Shown here: positions 26,895 to 35,642 of the stretch, in pieces
Layout of the letters: the number at the start of each line of letters is the position of its first letter
Numbering within the stretch: position 1 is the first letter of the stretch
Assembly (NCBI RefSeq): GCF_020523925.1
Contig: NZ_JAJAPW010000001.1
Span: 558,001 to 622,000, forward strand
DNA: 64,000 bases
Direction of reading: 5' to 3'
DNA from: Neotamlana laminarinivorans
Lineage (GTDB): Bacteria > Bacteroidota > Bacteroidia > Flavobacteriales > Flavobacteriaceae
Notes under the pieces: generated by a model
Told to the model about the DNA's origin: nothing
Seen by the model: only the letters and a program-made list of their open reading frames with translations
Databases searched by the model: none
Made by a program: the position numbers and the translations under genes

Positions 26895-28049
26895 TTATAA
26901 ATCTGAACCTTTACGACGTATTTTAATTGGCATCGTTCCCTCAATTGGTTTATCTGAAACTAAAATAAGGTAACCACCGCCACCTGCTCCAGAAAGTTTC
27001 CAACCAAGAGCTTTTTCTTTATAAGGCGCCATAGCTTTTAAAATTTTCTCGTTTATCATAGCAGGAAACATTGTTGTTTGGGCATTAAAAGAATCTACAA
27101 CTCCTTTTGCAAAACCTTTTAAGTCTTTATTATTTATGGCTTCCCAAGTATTTTCAGCTGCTTGTGTAAGCGATTTTACATTTTCTTCGTTAATATAAGT
27201 TTCACCTAACAAATCTAAATCGTCTTCACGTGGCCATAGCAATACCATACTAATATGCTTTTCTAACCATTTAAATGTTTCTTCGTCGTGATTTTCTTCA
27301 AATTTAAGTGGCCAATACTCATTATCATAATAATGCCTAACCAAACCAGGCATACAAATACCAATGGCATCTTGAGCTCCAGAAACAAACTCTTTACCAG
27401 GAATGTTTTCGAAACTAAAAAGCATTTTAGCTATTTTTTTTGGCTTTTCTAATGGTAAGTTATACGGCCATATTTTTTTTGCAACATTACGAGTTGAAGT
27501 AGACATTCCGCTGCGTTCAAAATATTCAAAAATGGGTTCTAATGATAATGTTAATGCCCAACCCGGAGCATATTTAGACACGTAAGGTTGGTCTATCCAA
27601 GTACCTGCTAAATCTATTCTGTAAGGCAAGTTGCAAAAGTTAGATTTGCGTATGCTTGTTGTTGATCGTTCTGGCAAGCCAGTTTCGGGAAAACGCTCTA
27701 AAACATGTAATTCTATGTTTAATTCTTCGCAGATTTCACGCTTTAAATCGGAATAACCATCTTCGTTTACTACAAAATAGTCTGGTTTTAATTCACGGAG
27801 TTCTTTATCAAAATCTAATAATCCAGAACCACTGTTTACAAATGCATCTTTTACGTGGCGAATGGCTTTAACCATATATAGACGTTCATCCTCAGAATTT
27901 ATTGTTTCTCTGGCTTTTAACTCGAAAACGGTTTTATCTGATCCCAAACCTACATAAAGATCGCCATAAGAGGCTGCTTCTTTAAAAAATGCAACATGAC
28001 CGCTATGTAACATATCGAAACAACCGGAAACAAAAACTTTTTTACTCAT
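26895..28049 (-). CDS. Cytidylyltransferase-GHMP kinase fusion protein
   Basis: The 384-residue protein joins two domains. Residues 1-135 form a nucleotidyltransferase of the TagD/RfaE-C type: GCFDMLHSGH (HxGH, His15-His18) and RSTTSIRK (the ISSTxxR-like signature, about 129-135). Residues 140-384 are a GHMP small-molecule kinase: PYRIDLAGTWIDQPY (motif 1), SGMSTSTRN (in the place of the usual GLGSSS ATP loop, about 180-188), SGAQDAIGI, and LSGAGGGGYLIL (motif 3, about 352-363). The pair suggests phosphorylation and nucleotide activation of one sugar, as HldE does with different folds. It stands alone, with no polysaccharide or LPS genes next to it. Confidence 0.75.
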   Translation of the reverse strand: MSKKVFVSGCFDMLHSGHVAFFKEAASYGDLYVGLGSDKTVFELKARETINSEDERLYMVKAIRHVKDAFVNSGSGLLDFDKELRELKPDYFVVNEDGYSDLKREICEELNIELHVLERFPETGLPERSTTSIRKSNFCNLPYRIDLAGTWIDQPYVSKYAPGWALTLSLEPIFEYFERSGMSTSTRNVAKKIWPYNLPLEKPKKIAKMLFSFENIPGKEFVSGAQDAIGICMPGLVRHYYDNEYWPLKFEENHDEETFKWLEKHISMVLLWPREDDLDLLGETYINEENVKSLTQAAENTWEAINNKDLKGFAKGVVDSFNAQTTMFPAMINEKILKAMAPYKEKALGWKLSGAGGGGYLILVSDKPIEGTMPIKIRRKGSDL

Positions 28050-28197
28050 ATATTTAATTTTGTAATTGTTGTAATTAATGCTATTAACAATTCAAAAAAG
28101 ATTAATTTTTACATGAGCAAAATAACTGTTTTATGTACAACAACAAAACTAATTATTTTAACGGTTGTGTTTATTCTATAAAGGGGGAATTTATTAA

Positions 28198-28833
28198 TTA
28201 ATTTGTGCTTCTTGATACCAACCTTATAACAATACCAAAAGATACAATTACAAATATTATTATTGCTATTAAATAGGTATTGGCCGAAAACTTTGTAGTT
28301 GAAGTATCATTAACTATTTCATTAAATTGATTATTGTTAAGCTGTAAATTTATACTATAATTATTATCTTTATTTAAGTAAAAAAGTTCCTTTTTAACAT
28401 CATTTTTTAGAACCAAAAAAGCCATTTTACTTTTATAAATATTCTTAAAAACATCATTTTTGTAGCTAATAGTATTTAAACTATTTGGCATATTAACTTG
28501 ATATAATACAATGGTTTCGTGACCTAGTTTTACTTTTTGATTTTTAAGTGTTATGATTTTATTGTCTAAATACAACTCTTGATTGTCTTTTAAAAGCTGA
28601 AACACTAAATCTTTAAATTCGTCTGCTGTTTTATACGATTTTTCACCAAACTCATCATGTACAATTGTTTGGAATGCCGTTAACGATGCTCGTAACTGTA
28701 ATGTCCATTGTCCATTTTTACCTTCAGATAAAATTACACTTGCATTTGAAGGGGAATGAGCTAAAACATTGTAAGGTATAATGACGCATAATAAAATGGT
28801 CAAGTAGTATTTTTTAATTATGTTATAAAACAT
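28198..28833 (-). CDS. Exported single-anchor membrane protein, unknown
   Basis: The 211-residue product has a signal peptide (about 1-25, LTILLCVIIPYNVLA), then HSPSNASVILSEGKNGQWTLQLRASLTAFQTIVHDEFG, and ends with a membrane segment (about 185-205) and a short basic tail. The N-terminal HSPSNAS...W.L.L....A pattern recalls the periplasmic part of HupE/UreJ-like or DUF6702-type metal-related proteins, but this is only a resemblance. It overlaps the stop of the YHYH gene by 11 bases, so the two are translationally coupled, and it is the last gene of the EF-hand/YHYH operon. Confidence 0.65.
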   Translation of the reverse strand: MFYNIIKKYYLTILLCVIIPYNVLAHSPSNASVILSEGKNGQWTLQLRASLTAFQTIVHDEFGEKSYKTADEFKDLVFQLLKDNQELYLDNKIITLKNQKVKLGHETIVLYQVNMPNSLNTISYKNDVFKNIYKSKMAFLVLKNDVKKELFYLNKDNNYSINLQLNNNQFNEIVNDTSTTKFSANTYLIAIIIFVIVSFGIVIRLVSRSTN

Positions 28834-29779
28834 AAGCTCCTTTTAATCCGTTAATAAAATTATTAGTTCCAGCTACATCTACATGATAATGATAACCTCT
28901 AACATCATCATAATGTCCGCGAAGTTCATCTAAATCTGTTGGCTCGTTCCCGTCTTTATCTTTTAACTCATATATTCCAAAACCATCTAGAGCATAGCCT
29001 ATAAGTGCACCATGATTATCGTTTTGGGCAATAGTATGCCTATCTGAAATACCTGTTGTTGCTATATGATAATGATATCCTTGATGAATATTTATATGCC
29101 CACCTGCATCATCAAAAGGAGCAATTGTGTAGGCATTTAAAATATTATTTACCGGTGCAGGAGCCGAAAACTCAACACCATTTAACGCTATTCCTCTTGT
29201 AGAAGGCACTCTTTTTTCACCGGGTCTTGGTCTGCCATGTCCTTGCTTAAATTTAGTAGTTTCGGTTTGTAGTACAGGTGTAACAGGAATATACCAAGTA
29301 TTAGAGACATCCGTTAAATATGATGGTAAGCACTCTACACAAAAGTTTCTGTACGCATCGCCTACATCTGGAGTAGCAGCATTAGTACAGTCTTCTAAAG
29401 TTGATGTTTTAATTATTTTGCCATCATTGGTATACATCATCCAAGTACTATCATTATAAAAAGTAGATAGATTTTTTATAAACTCACCATCTACATTGTA
29501 AACTTTACCATCATTCATCCAAATACCACCGGCTTCTGCCCCATCGGTAATGTTTTCTGGACACCAAGGCCCCATTTGATGATCTGTAGCTAATCCATTA
29601 GTTACAATTTTATAACATTCTGTACTTGTTCCATCAGATAACTCACAAGGCACTTTAGTAACTGTAACGTTTTCTGTTGTAAAATATTCAGGATTAACGC
29701 TTACAATATCTGTATTGGATGACTTACAAGCAATTAAACAAATAGTTAGTAAAAGTGAAATGTGAGTTAATTTAATCAT
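28823..29779 (-). CDS. YHYH-domain lipoprotein
   Basis: The 318-residue lipoprotein (lipobox ending at Cys18, LLTICLIAC) carries two YHYH motifs (235-238 in QGYHYHIA and 296-299 in RGYHYHVD) with surrounding APFDDAGGHIN, GYALDGFGIY and DLDELRGHYDD blocks of the YHYH family (PF14240). The N-terminal half has paired cysteines (CELSDGTSTEC, PWC, FCVEC). The tyrosine/histidine cluster suggests metal binding, but the role of the family is unknown. It follows the EF-hand gene by 15 bases, and a close paralogue lies at 55503-56480. The product is expected on the outer membrane. Confidence 0.85.
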   Translation of the reverse strand: MIKLTHISLLLTICLIACKSSNTDIVSVNPEYFTTENVTVTKVPCELSDGTSTECYKIVTNGLATDHQMGPWCPENITDGAEAGGIWMNDGKVYNVDGEFIKNLSTFYNDSTWMMYTNDGKIIKTSTLEDCTNAATPDVGDAYRNFCVECLPSYLTDVSNTWYIPVTPVLQTETTKFKQGHGRPRPGEKRVPSTRGIALNGVEFSAPAPVNNILNAYTIAPFDDAGGHINIHQGYHYHIATTGISDRHTIAQNDNHGALIGYALDGFGIYELKDKDGNEPTDLDELRGHYDDVRGYHYHVDVAGTNNFINGLKGAYVL

Positions 29780-29794
29780 TTTTTCTTTATTAAA

Positions 29795-30061
29795 TTATTG
29801 TCTTGGTTTTCTGCCTTTTGGCTTAGCGTTTTCAACCTCTTCTTTAGACAAGTAACCATCTTCGTTTGCATCAATTTTGGCAAAGTTTTCTTTTAAAGGG
29901 CCTTTTACTTCATCTTCTGATAGTAAATCGTCTTCATTAGCATCAAGCTCTTTAAAAATTTCGTCAACAGTAGGAGGTTCTTTTCTTTCTTCTTGTGCAT
30001 TTACAGAAAATGCCATTGCTATCATTGTTATTAAAGATAACAAAATTGTTTTACTTTTCAT
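29795..30061 (-). CDS. Small exported EF-hand calcium-binding protein
   Basis: The 88-residue protein has a signal peptide (MKSKTILLSLITMIAMAFSVNA) and two EF-hand loops, DANEDDLLSEDE (40-51) and DANEDGYLSKEE (64-75), with a basic C-terminus. It likely binds calcium in the periplasm or outside the cell. It heads the three-gene operon with the YHYH lipoprotein (15 bases) and the single-anchor protein. The operon is divergent from the LytS/LytTR pair at 30244, so coordinate control is plausible. Confidence 0.85.
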   Translation of the reverse strand: MKSKTILLSLITMIAMAFSVNAQEERKEPPTVDEIFKELDANEDDLLSEDEVKGPLKENFAKIDANEDGYLSKEEVENAKPKGRKPRQ

Positions 30062-30243
30062 TATATATCATTTTAGTATTCCTTACAAAGGTTGTTATTT
30101 ATTACATGCAATATTTATGTTTTCAATGAATAGGCTTAGCTTTTCTGTTAATGGCTGTAAATAATCTGTAACGACCTTATTTTACTAATATAAATGAGTG
30201 CTTTTTCTCAATTCATAGATTTTTTTTTGCTTTACTTTGCAAC

Positions 30244-31272
30244 ATGAATAAATTTAAACGACTTATTTTAGAGGTACTTTTATGGTTATTAATAGGTATT
30301 ATTATTTGGCTTAACCAAGGTACCACAGATGCCATATTAACTGAAAACTTAATTGTTTTAATTTTCCAGGCATTTTTAATATTTACTGTAATATATTTTA
30401 CTGCATCAAATTTATTATTCAATAAAAAATATACATTATTTATTGTTTCCTCTGTAATATTAATTACTGTTTCGGTAATAGCCCTAAGTTATATTAATCC
30501 GCTATTTATTGATCCGTATCAACCGGAATTCGATTTTAATTTTAGGCCTCCGCCAAACGATGGAAAACACCCACCAACTCATGTTTTAATTCAAGTTTTA
30601 ATACTTTCAATTAGCTATTTATTTGCAACAGCCATAGAGGTTTTTATTTATTTAAAAGATAGAGAACGAGAAACTATGGAAGCAAAAAATGTAAATTTAG
30701 ATAACGAACTTAAATTATTAAAATCGCAAATAAATCCGCATTTTTTATTTAATGCCTTAAATAATATTTATGCACTTTCTGCCATTGATGCTAACCGAAC
30801 ACAACAAAGTATAACGTATTTATCTGATATGCTTCGTTATGTATTGTACGAATGTGAAAATGATTTTGTACCTATAAAAAAAGAAATAACATATATAGAA
30901 AATTACTTGCAATTATTCTCTCTAAAAAGTAGCAAAAAGCACCCCATACATAAACATTTTAACGTTGAAAATAACGACCTTAAAATAGCACCAATGCTAT
31001 TTATTCCGTTTATTGAAAATGCATTAAAACATGGTAATATTGAAAAAATTAAAGATGTTTTTATAAATATAAAATTAGAAGCGAAAAATAATGTTGTTAA
31101 TTTTGAAATTGAAAATAGCAAACCCAAAACTGTAGCACAAAAAGATAGTGTTGGTGGTATAGGTATTGAAAATGTGAAAAAACGTTTGCATATTTTATAC
31201 CCTAAAAAGCATAAACTAGTTATTACAGAAACCGAAACAGTCTTTAAAATTAATTTAAACTTAGAGTTATAA
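30244..31272 (+). CDS. LytS-like sensor histidine kinase
   Basis: The 342-residue kinase has four membrane segments (about 8-25, 35-55, 63-83, 112-138) and a cytoplasmic His_kinase (PF06580) domain. The phospho-acceptor is in LLKSQINPHFLFNALNNIYAL (His166), followed by the HATPase region (PMLFIPFIENALKHG, GGIGIENVKKRLHILY). There is no periplasmic sensor domain, so the signal is read within the membrane. Its stop overlaps the response regulator start by one base. It is divergent from the EF-hand/YHYH operon. Confidence 0.88.
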   Translation: MNKFKRLILEVLLWLLIGIIIWLNQGTTDAILTENLIVLIFQAFLIFTVIYFTASNLLFNKKYTLFIVSSVILITVSVIALSYINPLFIDPYQPEFDFNFRPPPNDGKHPPTHVLIQVLILSISYLFATAIEVFIYLKDRERETMEAKNVNLDNELKLLKSQINPHFLFNALNNIYALSAIDANRTQQSITYLSDMLRYVLYECENDFVPIKKEITYIENYLQLFSLKSSKKHPIHKHFNVENNDLKIAPMLFIPFIENALKHGNIEKIKDVFINIKLEAKNNVVNFEIENSKPKTVAQKDSVGGIGIENVKKRLHILYPKKHKLVITETETVFKINLNLEL

Positions 31273-31943
31273 TGAAAACCCTAAAATGCTTAGTTATTGA
31301 TGATGAAGAATTGGCGCGTGGACTCATAAAATCTTATATTAATAAAGTTGATTTTTTAGAGTTGATTGCCGATTTTGAAAGCCCAATAACTGCGATGCAA
31401 ATTTTAAAATCGGAAACTATTGATATTATTTTTTTAGATATACAAATGCCTGATTTAAAAGGAACCGATTTTGCGAAATTAATTCCAAAAGAAACCAGTA
31501 TTATATTTACAACTGCCTATTCTGAATATGCACTAGATGGCTTTAATTTAAATGCACTAGATTACCTTTTAAAACCAATAAGTTTTAATCGTTTTTTACA
31601 AGCAGTAAATAAATTTAAAAAAGAAGAAGTAATTGTTAACGACACACTAACTATTAAATCTGGTTACGATTTGTATAAAGTTAAGTTTAACGATATTAAT
31701 TACATTGAAAGTGATAACGAATATGTGGTTTATTATACTTCCCAGAAAAAAATAATGAGTCACCAAACCTTAAAATCGTTAGAAAAAATATTACCAAAAA
31801 CCTTTATGCGCGTACACCGTTCTTACATTGTAAATACACAAAAAGTGACTGCCTTAAAACAACGTGATTTACTTATAAACGATAAAACAATTCCTGTAAG
31901 TGATCGCTATTTTGATGCTGTAAAAACTGTAATTTTTAAATAA
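31272..31943 (+). CDS. LytTR-family response regulator
   Basis: The 223-residue regulator has a receiver domain (VIDDEELA, Asp56 in IIFLDIQMPDLKG, then TTAYSEYALDGF, LLKPIS) and a LytTR DNA-binding domain (about 125-223: VNDTLTIKSGYDLYKVKFNDINYIES, FMRVHRSYIVN). It is the partner of the LytS-like kinase, with a one-base overlap. LytTR regulators bind direct repeats with about 21 bases between centres; no clear pair was recognised in 30062-30243. A strong bidirectional terminator follows. Confidence 0.9.
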   Translation: MKTLKCLVIDDEELARGLIKSYINKVDFLELIADFESPITAMQILKSETIDIIFLDIQMPDLKGTDFAKLIPKETSIIFTTAYSEYALDGFNLNALDYLLKPISFNRFLQAVNKFKKEEVIVNDTLTIKSGYDLYKVKFNDINYIESDNEYVVYYTSQKKIMSHQTLKSLEKILPKTFMRVHRSYIVNTQKVTALKQRDLLINDKTIPVSDRYFDAVKTVIFK

Positions 31944-31944
31944 A

Positions 31945-31976
31945 AAAAGCCTTAATATTAATTTATTAAGGCTTTT
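31945..31976. terminator. Bidirectional terminator after LytTR gene
   Basis: A perfect 13-bp stem (31945-31957 with 31964-31976; AAAAGCCTTAATA and its complement) with a 6-base loop and T-rich right arm. It separates two convergent genes. Confidence 0.88.
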
Positions 31977-31996
31977 ATAATTATATGTAGTTTCTT

Positions 31997-32425
31997 TTAA
32001 TTAATAGCAATTAATTCTAAATCAAAAACTAAATCTTGTCCAGCTAACGGGTGGTTAGCATCTACAATAATAAACTCCTCTTCTACTTCTGCTACTCTAA
32101 ATTGTTGTTCAGAACCATCAGGTCTAGAACCAACTAAGCCCATACCAACTTCTGGATTTATAGATTCTGGCAAATCGCTTTTTGCAATTTTTTGAAATAA
32201 TTCCTTATGAATTTCTCCGTAAGCATTAGTTTTTTCTATAGTAACTGTTTTCTTTTCATTAACTTCCATATCAACTAAAGCATTCTCAAAACCAGGAATT
32301 AATTGTCCTTGACCTAGTTGAACTTTTAATGGTTCTCTTTCCAAAGAACTATCAAAAACTTGACCGTTTGTTAATTTTCCTGTGTAGTGTACTTCAACTG
32401 TATCGTTTGCTTTTACTTTACTCAT
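31997..32425 (-). CDS. FKBP-type peptidyl-prolyl isomerase (SlyD-like)
   Basis: The 142-residue protein matches the FKBP fold: VEVHYTGKLTNGQVFDSSLEREPLKVQLGQGQLIPGFENALVDMEVNEKKTV, an inserted IF-type flap in the middle, and ANHPLAGQDLVFDLELI, the signature of SlyD-like two-domain isomerases. It lacks the His-rich metal-binding tail of E. coli SlyD. It speeds proline isomerisation and acts as a chaperone in the cytoplasm. A TACCTTTG box at 32453-32460 fits a promoter 28 bases before the start. Confidence 0.9.
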   Translation of the reverse strand: MSKVKANDTVEVHYTGKLTNGQVFDSSLEREPLKVQLGQGQLIPGFENALVDMEVNEKKTVTIEKTNAYGEIHKELFQKIAKSDLPESINPEVGMGLVGSRPDGSEQQFRVAEVEEEFIIVDANHPLAGQDLVFDLELIAIN

Positions 32426-32452
32426 AACTATTTTTTAAAATTTTAGTTAAAG

Positions 32453-32460
32453 CAAAGGTA
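32453..32460 (-). promoter_or_regulatory. -7 element (TACCTTTG) of the FKBP gene
   Basis: Full TAnnTTTG match on the minus strand, 28 bases upstream of the FKBP start; the -33 element is not clear. Confidence 0.4.
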
Positions 32461-32694
32461 TAATCTATAATCTCGCTTAAAGAATTATAACAAACAATGT
32501 TATGTTAAATAAAAAAATAAATCATCATAATAAACCAAAACATATGTTTAAATCTGTAATACAATATAAAATATACGGTATTGTTTTCTCACTGTTTTAA
32601 ACAAATAGATGATTTTTTTTCAGTGTTTAGAACTTTTTAACATATTTTATTCAAAAAAAGCAATAACTTAGTTGCGCATTAAAACAAACCAACC

Positions 32695-33885
32695 ATGAAT
32701 ACAACACAACTTAGCAGACGCAATTGGCTTAAAAAAGGGACATTAACTTTAGCTGGAATGGCAATGATGCCTTCTGATATTTGGGCAAATGCTGTAGAAA
32801 ATGCACAAATTAACAACTCAACTTTTTTATTTAGCACAAAAAATACATTTAACGAATTTACTCCTCCTGTAGGTTTAGAGCCAGAGCTTAAAGCTATTTT
32901 ACGCGCCAATGAAAACCCTTATGGCCCACCACCATTAGCTGCTAAAGCTTTTCAAGATGAAGTATTTTCTGGTAATAGATATGCATGGAAAACTTTAAAT
33001 AATTTAATAAATATTTTAGCCGAAAAAGAAAACGTAAAACCAGAGCAAATATTAATGGCTCCTGGATCGTCTGATATTTTAGAAAAAGTGGCCATGGTGT
33101 TATTTCAAAAAGGTGGCGATGTAATTAGTGCAGACCCAAGTTATATGTCTTTAATAAACGTATCCAAATCGGTTGGTGGGCAATGGAAATCTTATAAATT
33201 ACTAAGTGATTCTCAACACGATTTAGATGCTATGGCTGCTGGAGTAGACGAAAACACAAAGTTAGTTTATATATGTAACCCCAATAACCCAACGGGATCT
33301 ATTACAAATGCTAAAAAACTTAAAGAATTCTGTAGTAAGGTTTCCGAAAAAGTTCCTGTTTTTGTAGATGAGGCCTACATAGAACTTTCTGATAATGGTA
33401 TAAAAGACAGTATGGTTAGTTTAGTTAGTGAAGGTAAAGATGTTATGATTGCCAGAACATTTTCTAAAATTCACGGAATGGCTGGTTTACGCATTGGTTA
33501 TTTAGTAGGTAAAGAAGAAACCATTAATAAAATAAACGAAATTACTCGTGGAGGAATGGGAATTACTGGTCCTTCAATAATGGCAGCTACAACAAGTTTA
33601 CAAAATGATGATTTTTTAAACATGTCTAAAACTAAAATTGCTGAAGCTAGAGCCTACACAAAAGATTATTTAACAAAAAAAGGGTATAAGTTTTTACCAT
33701 CGCAAACCAATTTTATAATTTTTGAAATTGATATGGAAGGTAAAGAGTTTTTAAAACAAATTTATAGCAAACAAGTTGGTGTTAGAGCTTTTAAATTCTG
33801 GGATAAAAACTGGTGTAGAGTAAGTATGGGCACCATGGAAGAAATGAAATTGTTTACAGCAGCCATGGACGAAATATTTGCTTAA
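32695..33885 (+). CDS. Tat-exported PLP aminotransferase, HisC-like
   Basis: The 396-residue protein starts with a twin-arginine signal (SRRNWLKKGTLTLAGMAM) and continues as a class I/II aminotransferase of the histidinol-phosphate aminotransferase branch: LRANENPYGPP, GSSDILEKVA, YICNPNNPTGS, FVDEAYIEL, ARTFSKIHGMAGLRIGY (PLP lysine) and the C-terminal VSMGTMEEM. Tat export implies folding with PLP in the cytoplasm before transfer to the periplasm. The substrate is unknown, and the gene is not in a his operon. It overlaps the AEC transporter gene by one base. Confidence 0.85.
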   Translation: MNTTQLSRRNWLKKGTLTLAGMAMMPSDIWANAVENAQINNSTFLFSTKNTFNEFTPPVGLEPELKAILRANENPYGPPPLAAKAFQDEVFSGNRYAWKTLNNLINILAEKENVKPEQILMAPGSSDILEKVAMVLFQKGGDVISADPSYMSLINVSKSVGGQWKSYKLLSDSQHDLDAMAAGVDENTKLVYICNPNNPTGSITNAKKLKEFCSKVSEKVPVFVDEAYIELSDNGIKDSMVSLVSEGKDVMIARTFSKIHGMAGLRIGYLVGKEETINKINEITRGGMGITGPSIMAATTSLQNDDFLNMSKTKIAEARAYTKDYLTKKGYKFLPSQTNFIIFEIDMEGKEFLKQIYSKQVGVRAFKFWDKNWCRVSMGTMEEMKLFTAAMDEIFA

Positions 33886-34991
33886 TGAGTGATGCAATAA
33901 CAAAAGCAATATCTTTTTTAGCTTTTATTATTATTGGAATTATATTAAAAAAGAAGTTTGCTTCAAAAGAAGAAGTTAACGGATTAAAAAAAATAATTTT
34001 ATTACTCGCTTTACCTTGTACCATTTTTGTTGCACTTTTAAAGGTAAAATTAAATGCAAATTTATTTGTTCTACCTCTTATTGCTTTAGGGTTTAATCTT
34101 ATATTATTTTATGTTACCCCTATTTTACTTCAAATTTTGGGTATAACAGATCGAGGTATTGTAAACACCATAAAATTATTAATTCCATCGTTAGCTCCTG
34201 GCCTATCGTGTTTTCCTTTTATTTTAGAATTTTTAGGAGAAGATTATTTAGCTAAAGCTGCTATGGCCGATTTGGGTAACAAATTTTTTGTACTTTTTAT
34301 ACTTTATTTAGTTGCTATAAGATGGTTTTACAAAAATTCTGAAACTAAACAAGAATCTGTAAAAACAAAACTAAAATCTTTAGCAAAAACTATGTTTTTT
34401 GAGCCCGTTAATATTTTTATTATTGTGGCGCTAATATTATTATCACTAAACATATCTTTAAACGAACTACCATTATTTTTACAAAACAACTTATTGCGTT
34501 TAAGTGCTATAATGACACCTTTAGTTTTATTATTTATAGGTTTAGCGTTAAAACTACAACGTAAACAATTTGCCGAAATATTTTCAATTTTAATGCTTCG
34601 TTATGGCTTAACTTTATTTTTAATTGCAGCTGTTGTAGCCATTGCGAAAATTAAAGTAAATGCCGATATTTTATTTGCAATAGCCTTTGGACTGAGTTCA
34701 TGTAGTTTTTGGCCATTTGCACATATTTCAACCATTGCAACAAAAGAAATAGATTTACCAAAACACAAACAAACATTTAATACCGATTATGCATTATCAA
34801 TACTAGCATTATCACTACCATTATCTGTAATCTTAATTTTAGGTGTGTTAGTGTCCGGCAATACGTTTGCAAATACTAACAACATTTTGTTTTTGGCATT
34901 AGCCTTAACTTTTTTTGGTATTGCAATGCCATTGTACAAATGGGGAAAACGAGGTGCACAAATAAAAAGTCGTTATAGCAATATTAAATAA
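33885..34991 (+). CDS. AEC-family (auxin efflux carrier type) transporter
   Basis: The 368-residue protein has about ten membrane segments. The order of helices, with an early IIIGIILKKKF, NGLKKIILLLALPCTIFVALLKV, LAPGLSCFPFILEFLGEDYLAKAAMADLGNKFFVLF and LLFIGLALKL, is that of AEC/PIN-like secondary transporters. Relatives carry organic acids or amino acids. Its ATG overlaps the stop of the Tat-exported aminotransferase gene, which implies joint use of one amino-acid or keto-acid substrate. A convergent gene follows after five bases. Confidence 0.8.
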   Translation: MSDAITKAISFLAFIIIGIILKKKFASKEEVNGLKKIILLLALPCTIFVALLKVKLNANLFVLPLIALGFNLILFYVTPILLQILGITDRGIVNTIKLLIPSLAPGLSCFPFILEFLGEDYLAKAAMADLGNKFFVLFILYLVAIRWFYKNSETKQESVKTKLKSLAKTMFFEPVNIFIIVALILLSLNISLNELPLFLQNNLLRLSAIMTPLVLLFIGLALKLQRKQFAEIFSILMLRYGLTLFLIAAVVAIAKIKVNADILFAIAFGLSSCSFWPFAHISTIATKEIDLPKHKQTFNTDYALSILALSLPLSVILILGVLVSGNTFANTNNILFLALALTFFGIAMPLYKWGKRGAQIKSRYSNIK

Positions 34992-34996
34992 GTAAT

Positions 34997-35629
34997 TTAA
35001 TAAGATTCTGTTTCTTCCTTGCCTAAAACTATATCTCTTTTTGAAACGAATAAGCCTTCTTCTGTATCAAAAGTTAAGCTTAAAATTCTTTTAGGGTTTG
35101 TTTTTTCAATTTCTTCACGACAAGAATCTTTTAAAGAAGGATCGTCATTAAAAACATACGATTCTATTTTATGTTCTTCTTCACCAGGCGCTTTAATAAT
35201 AGGCAATATTTGCTTTAATTCTTTACCATGAAAATATGAACCAGGAACAAAAGTATAAAAAGTATATTTTCCATCATCGTTGGTTTTTACCCAACCTCTG
35301 TGATGTACATAACGTTTTTTATTTTCACGCTTTAACTCAAAATTTCCATTTTCGTCTGTTTGATGAATAAATAAAATTACATTTTTTGCAGGTGTAACAC
35401 CATCGCTTTCATAAATAGTTCCTGTAATTTTTAATTTATTTGTTTTTGAAGCAAAGTCAGGAATGGTATCAACATTATTAAGTTGTTTTTCTTTGTAATC
35501 ATAAACTGGACTTCTTTTTTTAAAATCTACCGGAGCTTTGTTAGTTAAACTTGCACTTTCTTGTGCAAAACTTTTGTTTATAAAAAACAATAAGCATAGA
35601 ATGCCTAAGAGGGAAATTGTTTTTTTCAT
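34997..35629 (-). CDS. Intradiol-dioxygenase-family exported protein, iron ligands missing
   Basis: The 210-residue protein has a signal peptide (MKKTISLLGILCLLFFINKSFA) and the beta-sandwich of the secreted intradiol ring-cleavage dioxygenases: LKITGTIYESDGVTPAKNVILFIHQTDENG, RGWVKTNDDGKYTFYTFVPGSY, and SYVFNDDP. Active members have a PAHIH or PEHIH block after the PAAYPNR block; here the aligned position reads KQIL, so both histidine ligands are absent. The first tyrosine ligand aligns with Phe (NGNFELK). Only the tyrosine in PGSY is kept. It is probably a non-catalytic, carbohydrate- or ligand-binding derivative. Confidence 0.68.
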   Translation of the reverse strand: MKKTISLLGILCLLFFINKSFAQESASLTNKAPVDFKKRSPVYDYKEKQLNNVDTIPDFASKTNKLKITGTIYESDGVTPAKNVILFIHQTDENGNFELKRENKKRYVHHRGWVKTNDDGKYTFYTFVPGSYFHGKELKQILPIIKAPGEEEHKIESYVFNDDPSLKDSCREEIEKTNPKRILSLTFDTEEGLFVSKRDIVLGKEETESY

Positions 35630-35642
35630 AGGGTTATAAGAT

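Noticed and set aside
28113-28181. 22-codon ORF (MSKITVLCTTTKLIIL) on the plus strand between two minus-strand genes
   Set aside because: It looks at first like an attenuation leader, but no amino-acid operon lies downstream on that strand, and no promoter or terminator supports it.
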